A stretch of 37,139 nt of DNA from a virus. The stretch lies in the IMG/VR virus record IMGVR_UViG_3300025873_000013, positions 1-37,139 of that record; one strand, written 5' to 3'. Below, piece by piece: positions 15,446 to 24,256 of the stretch. A program made the position numbers and the translations under genes. Under the pieces are notes generated by a model. It made no database searches and was not told the DNA's origin. It worked only from the letters and a program-made list of their open reading frames with translations. Every line of letters begins with the position of its first letter. The stretch's first letter is position 1.

Positions 15446-16056
15446 TATCCGCTCCCAACCCCGTACAGGTTCATCAACTGGTTCCTGAAGGACCGTTTGT
15501 CCTGCATCCCCTGGATCGCCAACTGATTGTTCATTCCTGCGTTCAACTGCCCCAACATCGTGGCTCTGTTTGCCTGTCTGGTCTGTGAGTTCAGGGCTGC
15601 TTGCTCCAGGCCAAGGTTCGGACCACCGGCCAGATCAAACATTTTGTTGTATGGCCCTGACTGGAACAGGTTGAAGGCATTTCCCATGCTCTTGTCTCGC
15701 ATCTGTTCGCCAAACTGTAGACCGGCAAAGCCAGACTGGAGAGCTGAGATTGGGGAGTTCTGCACATTCCTCATCGACTGCGCCCCGTAAACCTTTTTCT
15801 GGAATGCATCTTCCAGCCTTTGGGTTCGCCCAGTATCGGAGAGATCCCCGAGAACCATGCTTTCTAGGTTCCCGAATACAGGGTTCAAGCCACGGTACTG
15901 ATCCATGAACCTTTGCCCGAACATCTCCAGGAAGTTGAGCTGACCCTCTGCGCCTTTCTGGAATGCTCCGAAGAGGTCGGGAGATTTCTGTTTGCTCCCG
16001 AACATCCCAAAGACCGTTGAGGCCAGATTCATCATTGTCATCGGGTCAATTGGCAT
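15445..16056 (-). CDS. Small internal virion protein (T7 gp14/P22 gp7-like by position)
   Basis: The 203-residue product is Met, Gln, Asn and Gly-rich. The N-terminus (MTMMNLASTVFGMFGSK) looks amphipathic or membrane-seeking, and later parts repeat short FG/QF/LN helices (GFAGLQFGEQM, LNAGMNNQLAIQGM). This composition is typical of the smallest ejection proteins of podoviruses, which form the outermost part of the trans-envelope channel. It is followed directly by the two larger ejection candidates. GGAGA precedes the ATG. Confidence comes from order and composition, not from a specific motif. Confidence 0.55.
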   Translation of the reverse strand: MPIDPMTMMNLASTVFGMFGSKQKSPDLFGAFQKGAEGQLNFLEMFGQRFMDQYRGLNPVFGNLESMVLGDLSDTGRTQRLEDAFQKKVYGAQSMRNVQNSPISALQSGFAGLQFGEQMRDKSMGNAFNLFQSGPYNKMFDLAGGPNLGLEQAALNSQTRQANRATMLGQLNAGMNNQLAIQGMQDKRSFRNQLMNLYGVGSG

Positions 16057-16065
16057 TATGTCTCC

Positions 16066-17421
16066 CTATCTCGTCACTACTTTGAGGGTGGGCTTGCCCA
16101 TCCCGAGATCGCCCATTGTTCCGCTAGTCAAGGTCGTGTTTGGATTGAGGATGTTCCAGTTGCGGCCAGAGTTTCCAACAAACCAGTAAACCTTTACCTT
16201 GTATGTTCCATCGGCATCTGCCGTGAATGAGTGTTCCAAAGACTTCCACCAGATTGCATCTTTCAAAGCGGCACCGCCGATTGTTTGACTAGCAATTACA
16301 TAGGTGGACATTCCGGGCATGAAATCGGCAGTAGCGATGTCACTTGTAGTTGGTGTGTCTTCTTGAGTGTGTGTGTGCATTCCATGCCAATGCTTGATTG
16401 ACTTTACAGCACTTGAAGAGTTATCTGAAATCACCACCGCAAGACCAGAATCACAGACCACTCCTGTCGCAGAGCCGCTACTTGTCACCGCCAGAGCGAA
16501 GTCTTTTAGTTCCACATGAATCATCTGATTGGCAACAACCGTAACGGTTCCCTCGACGACAACATCCCGATTCCCGGCTATGGTGATAGAATTGTCATAC
16601 CATGTCAGGGGCATAAAATTTAGTGGATTAGCACCGGAGGAGGGTGAACCGCCCACTCCATTACTGGTATCTGATGTTACATAATTGCCATCCCAAAGAA
16701 TTCCGGGGATAGTGCCACCAGACGGTCCCGAATTATTGTCGCAGTCCGAAGCCGTACTGTTCTGCTGCAACAGCACATCGGTCGCCGTCTTCTGAACATA
16801 GTCAACCGTGTGACCTGACAGAGCGACAAGCCAGACATCGGTAGTGACCGGACCTTCAATGGCAATCCCGAATGCTCCGGCAACCTGGGTGGAGCCAAGG
16901 CTCTTTGCGCTGCCAGCCACCGTCGAGGTTCCAAGGTAATCGCCCCTTGCGACCACCCCGTCTGTCTTCACCCTCACCACCCCACAACGAACCACCCTGG
17001 CAAGACCAGACAAGGCTGTTGCAGTCGCAACGACACCGGCAATCGAGGTGATCCCCTCCGTGGTCGTGGTTTCTATTGAACTGTCTGCGGAGTTCTTGAA
17101 GACCACCAGATCCCCAGCTTCAACCGCTGCGGCATTGGTGAGAAGATTCTCGACATTCTTGGCAACGGACTGCCATGTGGTGCCATCGTAAATCTTCAGG
17201 ATTCCATTACCCTCTGCTTCAGTAGCAGTGGTGTCCCACCATGCGCTTCCAGCAGCAACCCCGGTGGGGGTGGTTGCACTGCTGGTGATGATATGAGAAC
17301 CGGAAGAAAACGCGGCAGAAGTGATCCCTGCGATGGTTGCATCGTCCACCAGGGAGTTCAGTTTCACCGCAGTAACTTGTTCTCCGTCACTGAATGCGTG
17401 ACCTTTGCTTATATTTGCCAT
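16066..17421 (-). CDS. Tail fibre/spike-like protein, 451 residues
   Basis: The N-terminus ISKGHAFSDGEQVTAVKLN (then LVDDATI) is a common lead of phage fibre and spike proteins, thought to attach to the tail. A strand-rich, Ala/Gly/Thr/Val-rich body follows with a Trp-containing segment (GSAWWDTTATEAEGNGILKI) seen in fibre modules. The C-terminal part has His-rich HWHGMHTHTQ and ends in a short basic strand. It probably contacts the host surface. ATG 17421 overlaps the stop of the tail propeller gene. The exact receptor-binding part cannot be told. Confidence 0.6.
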   Translation of the reverse strand: MANISKGHAFSDGEQVTAVKLNSLVDDATIAGITSAAFSSGSHIITSSATTPTGVAAGSAWWDTTATEAEGNGILKIYDGTTWQSVAKNVENLLTNAAAVEAGDLVVFKNSADSSIETTTTEGITSIAGVVATATALSGLARVVRCGVVRVKTDGVVARGDYLGTSTVAGSAKSLGSTQVAGAFGIAIEGPVTTDVWLVALSGHTVDYVQKTATDVLLQQNSTASDCDNNSGPSGGTIPGILWDGNYVTSDTSNGVGGSPSSGANPLNFMPLTWYDNSITIAGNRDVVVEGTVTVVANQMIHVELKDFALAVTSSGSATGVVCDSGLAVVISDNSSSAVKSIKHWHGMHTHTQEDTPTTSDIATADFMPGMSTYVIASQTIGGAALKDAIWWKSLEHSFTADADGTYKVKVYWFVGNSGRNWNILNPNTTLTSGTMGDLGMGKPTLKVVTR

Positions 17422-19058
17422 CAGTCAAAGTTCTCCATTTCTGGTAATGCAGAGACAGAGAAGTACAAAATCTTCACCTTGTTCTGCCCACTACTCCTGA
17501 ACTTGAATTGCATTTCCCTGCAAGCCTCGAACCTGTCCAGGTAAAACCTCTTCCTTGACAACCCGCCGTCTGAAAGGATTGCGTTCTCATCCAGGTAGAA
17601 AGGTAGCTTCAGGCCACCCGTAGCAATCGTGTAGGTCTCTGCAAGGACAAACGCGGATTCGTCCTTGCCCACATACAACTCAACAGTCCCGCCTGTTCCC
17701 CCGTAAACATACAGGTCAATGTACTGAAAGTGTTTGCGGAAGTTGGTGCCACCGAAGCTGAAGCGACTCGTCTCGACAATGGATTCAATGTCCGTGCCAG
17801 CGTCAGTGTCCATCGCCGTGTCGAATGCCTTGTATAACTTCCCCGTGGAGGTGTCCCCGAAGTACAGCTCCTCTTCCTCTAGGAATCTGGTCGGCAGAAA
17901 AGCAGAGGGTGTCCACCCACTGATAATGCTCCAGGCGTTTTCAATCATGTCGTATACAAGGATGTGGGAATTGGTGTTTGAGTTGTCCAGAGGGACAGCA
18001 AGCAGGTACAGGTTATCCCATATCGCCCCGGTGGCCTCGTAAGCATGGGTCCAGTTGATCCGGTCTATTGTCCCCTTGATCTTGTCAGAGATGGGGACAG
18101 TCACACCAAGGGGGCGGTCTCTTTCTGTCTTTGATAGCCTGTGAACCCCATGTCGGCTGAGAAAGAAGAAGTCATGCCCTGCTTGCACCACGGAGTCGGG
18201 GGCAACGGTGCCGATGTCGTTGTTCAGCGGCATGATGCTCGTAGCATCAAAGGTCAGGTCTCCGAAGTTGGCCTGATCTATGTCCAGTAGCCAGATCGAG
18301 TTCCTCTGGAATACCAAGATCCCGTTCTGCATGAAGGGAATGATCCTCATTGTCTCGTCAGAAGGGTTGACGAGGTAGCCAGCAGACTTGTTGATCCTGT
18401 TTGGCTCCCCTATCTCCGAGTAGTAGATATACCCGTTCTCTTCTGTACCGGCCCCGGCTACCCACAGACGACTGAGCCAGAAAGTAGCGTCCCTGCCAGA
18501 TGCCGGACCCAACCCTCCAGAGGTGCCAACCGCATCCAGCCCACTCCCTTCCCACTTCAGGATCTTGCTGTTGCCCTCCTCCAGTATGTATAGCTGCTCC
18601 TTGACGGACGCGGCAGTATCGAAAACCTGAACCATCCGCACCTTGCCTTTTACGGCAGGGAATGCGAATCCACCGGGAAGGGGGACATCGATCCAGTTCG
18701 CCTGTGCTGCCCCTTTGCCGTCCCAGGACAGGTAGTTGCTACCGACCCCCATGAGCATCTTGAAGTTGGAAGTCCCGCTTCCTGGTTGGTAATGCCCGAT
18801 TGCGTGGGTCTTTCCCGCTGGTCGAGTGGCTCCACCGCTGACATTCTCCGCAGACTGCTCCGATACCCCGGACCTCTTCTCTGCAAAGGCTCCTTGCTTG
18901 ATGAGGAAGTTCTGGATCAGAGCTGCCTCGTCGGGGCCGATCCTTGTCGAGTGAACCTTCGTGTTCATGCCCCCTGATAGGCTGTCAACCTCGACAGTGC
19001 CGACAGGAGAATCAAGCATCTGGGATCTGCGCTGAAAAGTTCTGGGGTTCACTGGCAT
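17421..19058 (-). CDS. Beta-propeller-like tail protein (tail nozzle/P22 gp10-like)
   Basis: The 545-residue product begins with a segment typical of podovirus tail-hub proteins: DSLSGGMNTKVHSTRIGPDE, then ALIQNFLIKQGAFAEKRSG. It continues with repeated strand-turn units built around Trp/Tyr and Gly (IYYSEIGEPNRI, HILVYDMIENAWSIISG, LYFGDTSTGKLYKAFDT) that suggest propeller blades. This is the pattern of P22 gp10 and T7 gp12-type nozzle proteins that extend the portal-adaptor channel. It lies directly after the head-tail adaptor, as expected. GGAGAT precedes the ATG. Confidence 0.65.
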   Translation of the reverse strand: MPVNPRTFQRRSQMLDSPVGTVEVDSLSGGMNTKVHSTRIGPDEAALIQNFLIKQGAFAEKRSGVSEQSAENVSGGATRPAGKTHAIGHYQPGSGTSNFKMLMGVGSNYLSWDGKGAAQANWIDVPLPGGFAFPAVKGKVRMVQVFDTAASVKEQLYILEEGNSKILKWEGSGLDAVGTSGGLGPASGRDATFWLSRLWVAGAGTEENGYIYYSEIGEPNRINKSAGYLVNPSDETMRIIPFMQNGILVFQRNSIWLLDIDQANFGDLTFDATSIMPLNNDIGTVAPDSVVQAGHDFFFLSRHGVHRLSKTERDRPLGVTVPISDKIKGTIDRINWTHAYEATGAIWDNLYLLAVPLDNSNTNSHILVYDMIENAWSIISGWTPSAFLPTRFLEEEELYFGDTSTGKLYKAFDTAMDTDAGTDIESIVETSRFSFGGTNFRKHFQYIDLYVYGGTGGTVELYVGKDESAFVLAETYTIATGGLKLPFYLDENAILSDGGLSRKRFYLDRFEACREMQFKFRSSGQNKVKILYFSVSALPEMENFD

Positions 19059-19951
19059 CAGTATCTCCCTGTCAGTTTGTTCATATCAGGCATGACGGCC
19101 CACGATGCGTCTGCGCCCTGCCTGTCCCGAATAAACCCTTCGAGGAGGTTCTGGAACCTGACCTCTTCGACTTCTGCCTGGGCGAACTGCCGAAGGTTTC
19201 TGAGTACATCGCTGAATGCGCCGATCACCAGTATGTGGTCGCAATCAAGGAGGAGATCGTCCTCGTCGTCGTCCAGGTCGCTGATCCTTGTCTCATGGGT
19301 GATGTGTAACTCAGCAGAGGTGGGCACAGGATGAAGCCGAATGACCCCGTACCTTGCCACCTTCTCCGTCCTGGACAGTTTCCCAAACGAAGTGGTGTTT
19401 GCCGCATCTCTCAGCGAAACCACCCCGGAGGTGGGCGCAGACTTGCTGAAGTTGAGAATCGATGTGAATATCCGGTCGGTTGCTGTCCCGATGTTCTTTT
19501 CGTCCTCGACCAGCAGACCGTCTGCATCGTAGCCACGGACCCTGTAAGTCCCCGCCTCGGAGCCAGAATCGGATACTGTCGTGAGTGCCGTGGCCGCAGC
19601 TGGCTGGGTCAGGACACCCCTGTTCCCCAATCGTGAGTAGAACCAAGGCGTTCCACCACTACCGACATTTGCAACATACCTGCTGGTCAAGTCCTGATCT
19701 GCCAGGACAGTAATAACGCGATCATTGGTCCTGTCGTAGACCTTGATGATCTTTGCAACGCTCTGAGGAAGCCCAACGAGTTCCGTTGTTGCGGTAACTG
19801 TGACCTCCTGAAGCAACTCGGGCCAGTTTCTTGACTGGAGAATCTCCCTGTACCTTCTGTTTATGGCTTCCTTGACGACAGTTTTCTTGTCCTCGTCTGA
19901 TCGGTTGATAAGACGAAGAACCTCGCTGGTAATGTCTCCAAATGTCTTCAT
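19058..19951 (-). CDS. Head-tail adaptor (P22 gp4/T7 gp11-type candidate)
   Basis: From ATG 19951 the product is 297 residues; a longer frame to 19981 lies inside the upstream gene and lacks a good start. The N-terminal helical part (MKTFGDITSEVLRLINR then INRRYREILQSRNWPELL) is a familiar sign of podovirus tail accessory/adaptor proteins that bind the portal. A strand-rich insertion (residues about 95-190) precedes a C-terminal helical segment. A very acidic loop (DLDDDEDDLLLDCD) follows an RISD motif. The adjoining tail propeller gene supports the role. AGAGGAC serves as ribosome binding site. Confidence 0.6.
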   Translation of the reverse strand: MKTFGDITSEVLRLINRSDEDKKTVVKEAINRRYREILQSRNWPELLQEVTVTATTELVGLPQSVAKIIKVYDRTNDRVITVLADQDLTSRYVANVGSGGTPWFYSRLGNRGVLTQPAAATALTTVSDSGSEAGTYRVRGYDADGLLVEDEKNIGTATDRIFTSILNFSKSAPTSGVVSLRDAANTTSFGKLSRTEKVARYGVIRLHPVPTSAELHITHETRISDLDDDEDDLLLDCDHILVIGAFSDVLRNLRQFAQAEVEEVRFQNLLEGFIRDRQGADASWAVMPDMNKLTGRY

Positions 19952-19952
19952 G

Positions 19953-21881
19953 CTATTTTGTCCTCTGTCGTAGGGTTGCAAGCTGTCTGAACGCTTTGTA
20001 TCCCAAATGTTCCATGTTTATCACGGCGTACTGGCAAAACACTTCAGCCGGAGTAGCCGCATAAGTAACCCCTGTTATCGCATAGGAACCTGTTGCACTT
20101 ACAGGAGTCCCCACCACTAATACTGCATACGAACCTGTTGCGGTAGTCACTCCAGATACGGTTACAGAGTAAGCACCAGTGGCCGTGACTACCGTTCCTG
20201 TGCTTGTAACAGCGTATGACCCCGTTGCCGAAGCAGTGCCAGAAGCACTCGAAGACACTTCATAAGAGCCTGTTGCCGTGACTGGAGTTCCTGCTGCCGT
20301 AACTGCGTAGGAACCCGTTGCCGTGGAGGTTGCTGAACTGGTGACTGAATAACTACCCGTTGCTGTTACCGGAGAGCCAGCCACCTGGACCGCATAAGAA
20401 CCAGTCGAAGTTACCGGAGACCCAGTGAGCAGGATCGCATAAGCACCAGTGGCGGTTACTGCTGTCCCCGCTGCGATAACTGCATAACTGCCTGTGGCTG
20501 AAGCGGAACCACCAGTTGTCGAATCAACATCGTAGGAACCTGTGGCTGTAACTGCTGTCCCTGTAGAGGTGACGGCATAGGAACCTGTGGCTGTGGACAC
20601 GGTGCCAGCCGCAGTAACGGCGTAAGACCCGGTTGCTGTTGTCACCGTTCCTGTCGAGGTAACGGCGTAAGATCCTGTGGAGGTCGTTACCGTTCCTGTT
20701 GAAGTGACCGCATACGCACCTGTGGCCGTTGCTACTGTCCCCGTCGAGGTGACTGCGTAACTACCCGTTGCGGTGACAGCTCCCGTGGAAGTAACGGCAT
20801 AGTCACCCGTGGCAGTCGTCGGGGTTCCAGTGGAGGTTACTGCATAGGAGCCAGTGGCCGTGACCGGAGTTCCGGCAGTCTTGACGGCATACGATCCCGT
20901 GGCTGTTGAAGCAGTGCCCGTGGAAGTGACGGCATACGAGCCTGTGGCAGTGACGGGAGTTCCTGCGGTGGTGCCACCAGACAACTCGGCAAAAAACAGT
21001 GACATCGAAACGCCGGAGTTGGTGTCTGCTCCCGTTCCCCAACCGTAGTAGGAAGAACCCGTGGATGTCCAGTTCCCATCGAAGGCAGAAAAAGACCCTG
21101 CCCCGCTATACTTCTTGAAAAACCATGTGAGTTGATGCTTGGAAGCAGAAATCGACTGTCCACCAATGGTCTCTCCGCTAAGAGGCCATGTAGTGGTTGA
21201 ATCGACAACCGTTGATCCGGTTCCCGTAGGGTTTTCCGATGGATCTATCGTTGTCCCTCTTCTGATTGCACAGAAAAAGACATTCATAAACTCGTTGCCG
21301 ACAGTCCCCAGTCTCCATGCACCAGTGAATCCATTGTTGTCGCCGGGTTGTCGCCACTCATAATCTGCTTGGTCTGGCAGGATAAACGCTGAAGACCTGC
21401 AAGCATCTCTCATGTCAGTTTCAAAGGAAGTATCCGCTCCCCTGACCACGAAGCACTTGAGTTGCCTTGGAGCGTTGCCACCGCCGGAAGCAGACGCATC
21501 GGAATATATAACGGTCTGAGCAGTACCTCCCGATCCAGCAAGTGCGTGACTACTGGTTATGGGCAAGACCCAGATCCCCATAGCCTGTCGTCCACCATTA
21601 CTGGTCGCTCTCTGATAGCCAAAATCCAAGAAGTCAGCGGTGGCAGTCCCCCCGGCACTTGTCGTGTAACTAGCAACTTGACCAGTCACATGGATTGGAT
21701 ACCCGCCAGCATTACCCGGATTGAGACTATTGCCGTTTCTTTCTTCAGTATGCTGAAGCACTAGGTAATCGCCAGCAACCAAGGCACCTGTTGCTCCAAC
21801 TGAGTCGATTGTCAGGTTCAACGAAGCCGAAGTTGATGCGGCCTGTAGGTTGCCTTGTAGATCCAGTACCTCAAGTGCCAT
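19953..21881 (-). CDS. Repeat-rich virion protein with 20 short tandem units
   Basis: The 642-residue product has an N-terminal domain of about 300 residues (strand-rich, with HTEERNGNSLNPGNAGGYP and a TWFFKKYSGAGSFSAFDG segment). About 300 residues of tandem repeats with the core TATGSYAVTSTGT follow. A 30-residue C-terminal tail ends the protein (VINMEHLGYKAFRQLATL). I count 20 units of 13-16 residues. It lies between a lectin-like gene and the adaptor, so it is probably a surface-exposed adhesin, stalk or decoration. The family of the repeat is not recognised; a beta-solenoid or fibrous stalk is plausible. ATG 21881 overlaps the upstream stop. Confidence 0.65.
   Translation of the reverse strand: MALEVLDLQGNLQAASTSASLNLTIDSVGATGALVAGDYLVLQHTEERNGNSLNPGNAGGYPIHVTGQVASYTTSAGGTATADFLDFGYQRATSNGGRQAMGIWVLPITSSHALAGSGGTAQTVIYSDASASGGGNAPRQLKCFVVRGADTSFETDMRDACRSSAFILPDQADYEWRQPGDNNGFTGAWRLGTVGNEFMNVFFCAIRRGTTIDPSENPTGTGSTVVDSTTTWPLSGETIGGQSISASKHQLTWFFKKYSGAGSFSAFDGNWTSTGSSYYGWGTGADTNSGVSMSLFFAELSGGTTAGTPVTATGSYAVTSTGTASTATGSYAVKTAGTPVTATGSYAVTSTGTPTTATGDYAVTSTGAVTATGSYAVTSTGTVATATGAYAVTSTGTVTTSTGSYAVTSTGTVTTATGSYAVTAAGTVSTATGSYAVTSTGTAVTATGSYDVDSTTGGSASATGSYAVIAAGTAVTATGAYAILLTGSPVTSTGSYAVQVAGSPVTATGSYSVTSSATSTATGSYAVTAAGTPVTATGSYEVSSSASGTASATGSYAVTSTGTVVTATGAYSVTVSGVTTATGSYAVLVVGTPVSATGSYAITGVTYAATPAEVFCQYAVINMEHLGYKAFRQLATLRQRTK
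20070..20975 (-). repeat. In-frame tandem repeat array, about 42-48 bp per unit
   Basis: This DNA encodes the 20 TATGSYAV-type units. Copies differ mostly at third codon positions and in the variable dipeptide, so the array is old enough to have diverged while the protein core (G-x-Y-x-V/I) was kept. Units range from 13 to 16 residues. It is coding and not a CRISPR: there are no conserved-repeat/unique-spacer blocks. Confidence 0.85.
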
Positions 21882-23011
21882 CAGACCACCGTCAGTTCAA
21901 CCGTGAGCGTCCCTGGATCTTGGCATTTGGTCACATAGAAGGTGATCTGCTCACCTTGGGCTGCACCGTAACTGACGGACGGGCTGGTCCCGTAAGTGCT
22001 TGCACAGGTGATGTCTGTTCCTAGCAAGTACGACGAGGTGTAAGGATTCGTGGTCTTGTAGGGATGCCCACTGGGCAAGGGGTTTGATGCCCCGCTTCCG
22101 AAGTATTTATGGGCAAAATATCCCTCGATCAGTTGGCGGTTAGTGTCTGACAACGCCCCCTCGAATAACATCAACTCGCTGATAGCACCGTTCAGTAAGC
22201 GTAACTGCGGAGATCCGCTGCGTTCTCGTCCGAAAACCGCCAACCCATTCCAGGTCCAGCCACCACCAACGGAGTTCAAGGTTATCGCCTCTGACGAATA
22301 TAAAGATGTTCCGTCAACCCATTCAGATAACCTCGATTGAGTCGAGCCTTGGTTCTGACATTTCAAGCATCGGATCTCGTCGTTGCCAAGGTCTGGATCT
22401 CCGTGATTGTACTTATTTCCATTATCGTTACGGACCCGTAGATCACCCCCCTTGTGCCCCCAAGTCGAGTTCCATGATGTGTCAGAAACATCGTAGGTTC
22501 CCATGATCGGAGAGTTGTTGCCTGAAGAGTAGTCTCCAATAACCACAAAAGCAGTGAAGTCAGCATCGTAAGCAAGTGCGTGAGTGCCTGTGTAGCCCGT
22601 CATGTATTGACTAGATCCGTCGAAATCAATGCCCTCGTTGGAGCCGGGGCCAGTTACCGTCTTGTAGAGAGGCTCATCCCCTGAAGATGTCTGCCTGAAA
22701 GATGCCTGATCTTTATCCCACGACCTCCACACACTGACGGCATCTCCATCAGAGGCACCAGCAGGGGAGCCAACATCCTCGGCTCTGAAGTGCCAGAGCA
22801 TTTCACCGTCATCGTCGTAATCAGAATCATCCATGAGGGGGACATTCGGTGTACTCATCTTCATGTTGAAGGCAGCAGTACCCGAAGAAATCTTGGCCCG
22901 GACTCCAGTGATGGTCTTGCCTGAACCACGCCAAAGACCTATCGAGCCGACAGCACCATGACTCGTCAGCGAGGGGTGGCAGTTTGCAAAGGTGTACTCG
23001 TATGTCGCCAT
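21881..23011 (-). CDS. Lectin/LamG-like virion protein, 376 residues
   Basis: An N-terminal strand-rich segment leads to a concanavalin-like (LamG/laminin-G type) jelly roll of about 200 residues. Its signs are GIDFDGSSQYMTGY, then FTAFVVIGDYSSGNNSPIMG, and the closing element LLNGAISELMLFEGALSD followed by a helix ending in YFAHKYFG, which is very common in such domains. A C-terminal strand-rich extension follows. It may bind sugars on the host surface or decorate the particle. It is followed immediately by the repeat-rich protein gene, so the two may form one surface assembly. Glycan specificity cannot be read. Confidence 0.65.
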   Translation of the reverse strand: MATYEYTFANCHPSLTSHGAVGSIGLWRGSGKTITGVRAKISSGTAAFNMKMSTPNVPLMDDSDYDDDGEMLWHFRAEDVGSPAGASDGDAVSVWRSWDKDQASFRQTSSGDEPLYKTVTGPGSNEGIDFDGSSQYMTGYTGTHALAYDADFTAFVVIGDYSSGNNSPIMGTYDVSDTSWNSTWGHKGGDLRVRNDNGNKYNHGDPDLGNDEIRCLKCQNQGSTQSRLSEWVDGTSLYSSEAITLNSVGGGWTWNGLAVFGRERSGSPQLRLLNGAISELMLFEGALSDTNRQLIEGYFAHKYFGSGASNPLPSGHPYKTTNPYTSSYLLGTDITCASTYGTSPSVSYGAAQGEQITFYVTKCQDPGTLTVELTVV

Positions 23012-23023
23012 GTCACCACCCAG

Positions 23024-23335
23024 CTACTCCTCGTGCAGTACGATCTTGTCCCCGCCGAACTCCCACAAATGTCTCTTCTCACCCTGCTCCCACCCGAAGA
23101 AGTAACGGGTTGGACCCTTGGTCTCCGTGTTGCTTGGGTCGGTGCTGATAACAATCGAGTGACGCTCAAAGATCACGGGACGAGCTTCAAATGGAATCTC
23201 GACCATGAAGGGGATCTCAACACCTGGCCCTTTGATGACCAACGAGCGAAGATGAAACTCTCGGGCAAAGGTTTGCCCCAGCCCATCTGAGTCAACCTTC
23301 TCGCCAGAGGTTGTGATCCCCTGCCAAGTGAACAT
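23024..23335 (-). CDS. Hypothetical virion-associated protein, 103 residues
   Basis: The product is strand-rich and mixed in charge (MFTWQGITTSGEKVDSDGLG, later HSIVISTDPSNTE) and ends in KIVLHEE. Its ATG overlaps the stop of the upstream gene (ATGA), and it lies 12 bp before the lectin-like gene. I recognise no motif. Position between the capsid region and surface proteins suggests a small structural or chaperone role. Confidence 0.6.
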   Translation of the reverse strand: MFTWQGITTSGEKVDSDGLGQTFAREFHLRSLVIKGPGVEIPFMVEIPFEARPVIFERHSIVISTDPSNTETKGPTRYFFGWEQGEKRHLWEFGGDKIVLHEE

Positions 23336-23901
23336 CAGACAACTACATCAAAGGTAACTTGAATTCCCAACCCCACTCCAGCAACGGAATTTGCATTGGT
23401 GGTCACTTGCAACGCAAACAGTTGAGTCAAACCAGTTCCGGTATTAGTCAAGACAAGATCGGTGGTCAGCAACCCCTCGCTATTTGCCCCGTTGATTGAC
23501 AGAGCAGTTGGACCCGCAAGAACCGTTGTGTCTCCGGTGGTCGCTCCGACCCCAGTTGTGTATAAAGCGTCTGCCATTTCACCCTGGCTACTCACTGTTG
23601 CACCATTACCATCGGTGTCAGTTCCGGTCTCCCCTGACGGTGTATTCGTTCTCTTGAGCAAGCAAGTGTTGGCAGTAATCGTAGAGCCAGAACCACCAAC
23701 CCCGTCATCGAGGAACGAAATCTTGAAGAACCTGCGAACACTACGAGAGCCATTAGTAATCGCATCGGCAAGAACTTCAGCAGTGCTGTTGGCAGTGTCG
23801 TCAGTTCCACCAAAACCGAAGGTTGCTCCGGTGTTTGCTGCGGTGGGAAGCGTAGCACTTGTCCCCGCTGTATATGATTTCCAAGTTGCTGCTGCACCCA
23901 T
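23335..23901 (-). CDS. Hypothetical structural protein, Ala/Gly/Thr-rich, 188 residues
   Basis: The product is low in charge and rich in Ala, Gly, Thr and Ser, with alternating strand patterns (ATWKSYTAGTSATLPTAAN, STITANTCLLKR, LFALQVTTNANSVAG). Composition fits a beta-sandwich head or surface protein such as a decoration or fibre component. AAGGGG precedes ATG 23901. It follows a small gene after the capsid gene, so a head decoration or head-completion role is a reasonable inference. No family is recognised. Confidence 0.55.
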   Translation of the reverse strand: MGAAATWKSYTAGTSATLPTAANTGATFGFGGTDDTANSTAEVLADAITNGSRSVRRFFKISFLDDGVGGSGSTITANTCLLKRTNTPSGETGTDTDGNGATVSSQGEMADALYTTGVGATTGDTTVLAGPTALSINGANSEGLLTTDLVLTNTGTGLTQLFALQVTTNANSVAGVGLGIQVTFDVVV

Positions 23902-23911
23902 TACTTACCCC

Positions 23912-24256
23912 TTACTTCGGGTCTCTGACCCGCAGGGAACTAAAGGTCTTCAGGAACAGGTCAACCCCGCCATCCGACTCCCAGAACCCAGGCCATATTT
24001 TGTTTATCAGCATCCAGGGACGGGTGGGGATCGTCGCCTTTAGCATCTGTGTTCCACCAAGGGACATACCCGTTCCCTTGTACTTTGTTTCTCTCAACAG
24101 TGTCAACTCGCGGCGATAGTCAATGACCTCTTTTGGGTACTTGCGCCTCCATAACTCCATGACGCTCTGAAGCATTCGCTCGCCAACGCCGGAGATAGAA
24201 AAGGTTGGGGAGACTGCCGAAGCAGCCCCCCCAGCCAAGAAGGAGGCTCGACTCAT
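23912..24256 (-). CDS. Hypothetical 114-residue protein after the capsid gene
   Basis: ATG 24256 overlaps the capsid stop as TAATG, with GGTAGG just upstream; a longer frame to 24307 lies inside the capsid gene. The N-terminus is Ala/Gly/Ser-rich (SRASFLAGGAASAVSPTFS). A basic helix (VMELWRRKYPKEVIDYRRE) and an aromatic C-terminus (PWMLINKIWPGFWESDGG) follow. It may be a head-completion or minor head protein by position; nothing specific is recognised. Confidence 0.6.
   Translation of the reverse strand: MSRASFLAGGAASAVSPTFSISGVGERMLQSVMELWRRKYPKEVIDYRRELTLLRETKYKGTGMSLGGTQMLKATIPTRPWMLINKIWPGFWESDGGVDLFLKTFSSLRVRDPK

Noticed and set aside
20070-20975. Repeat array as a CRISPR locus
   Set aside because: The repeats are in frame, differ in length, and have no unique spacers; they encode a protein repeat.
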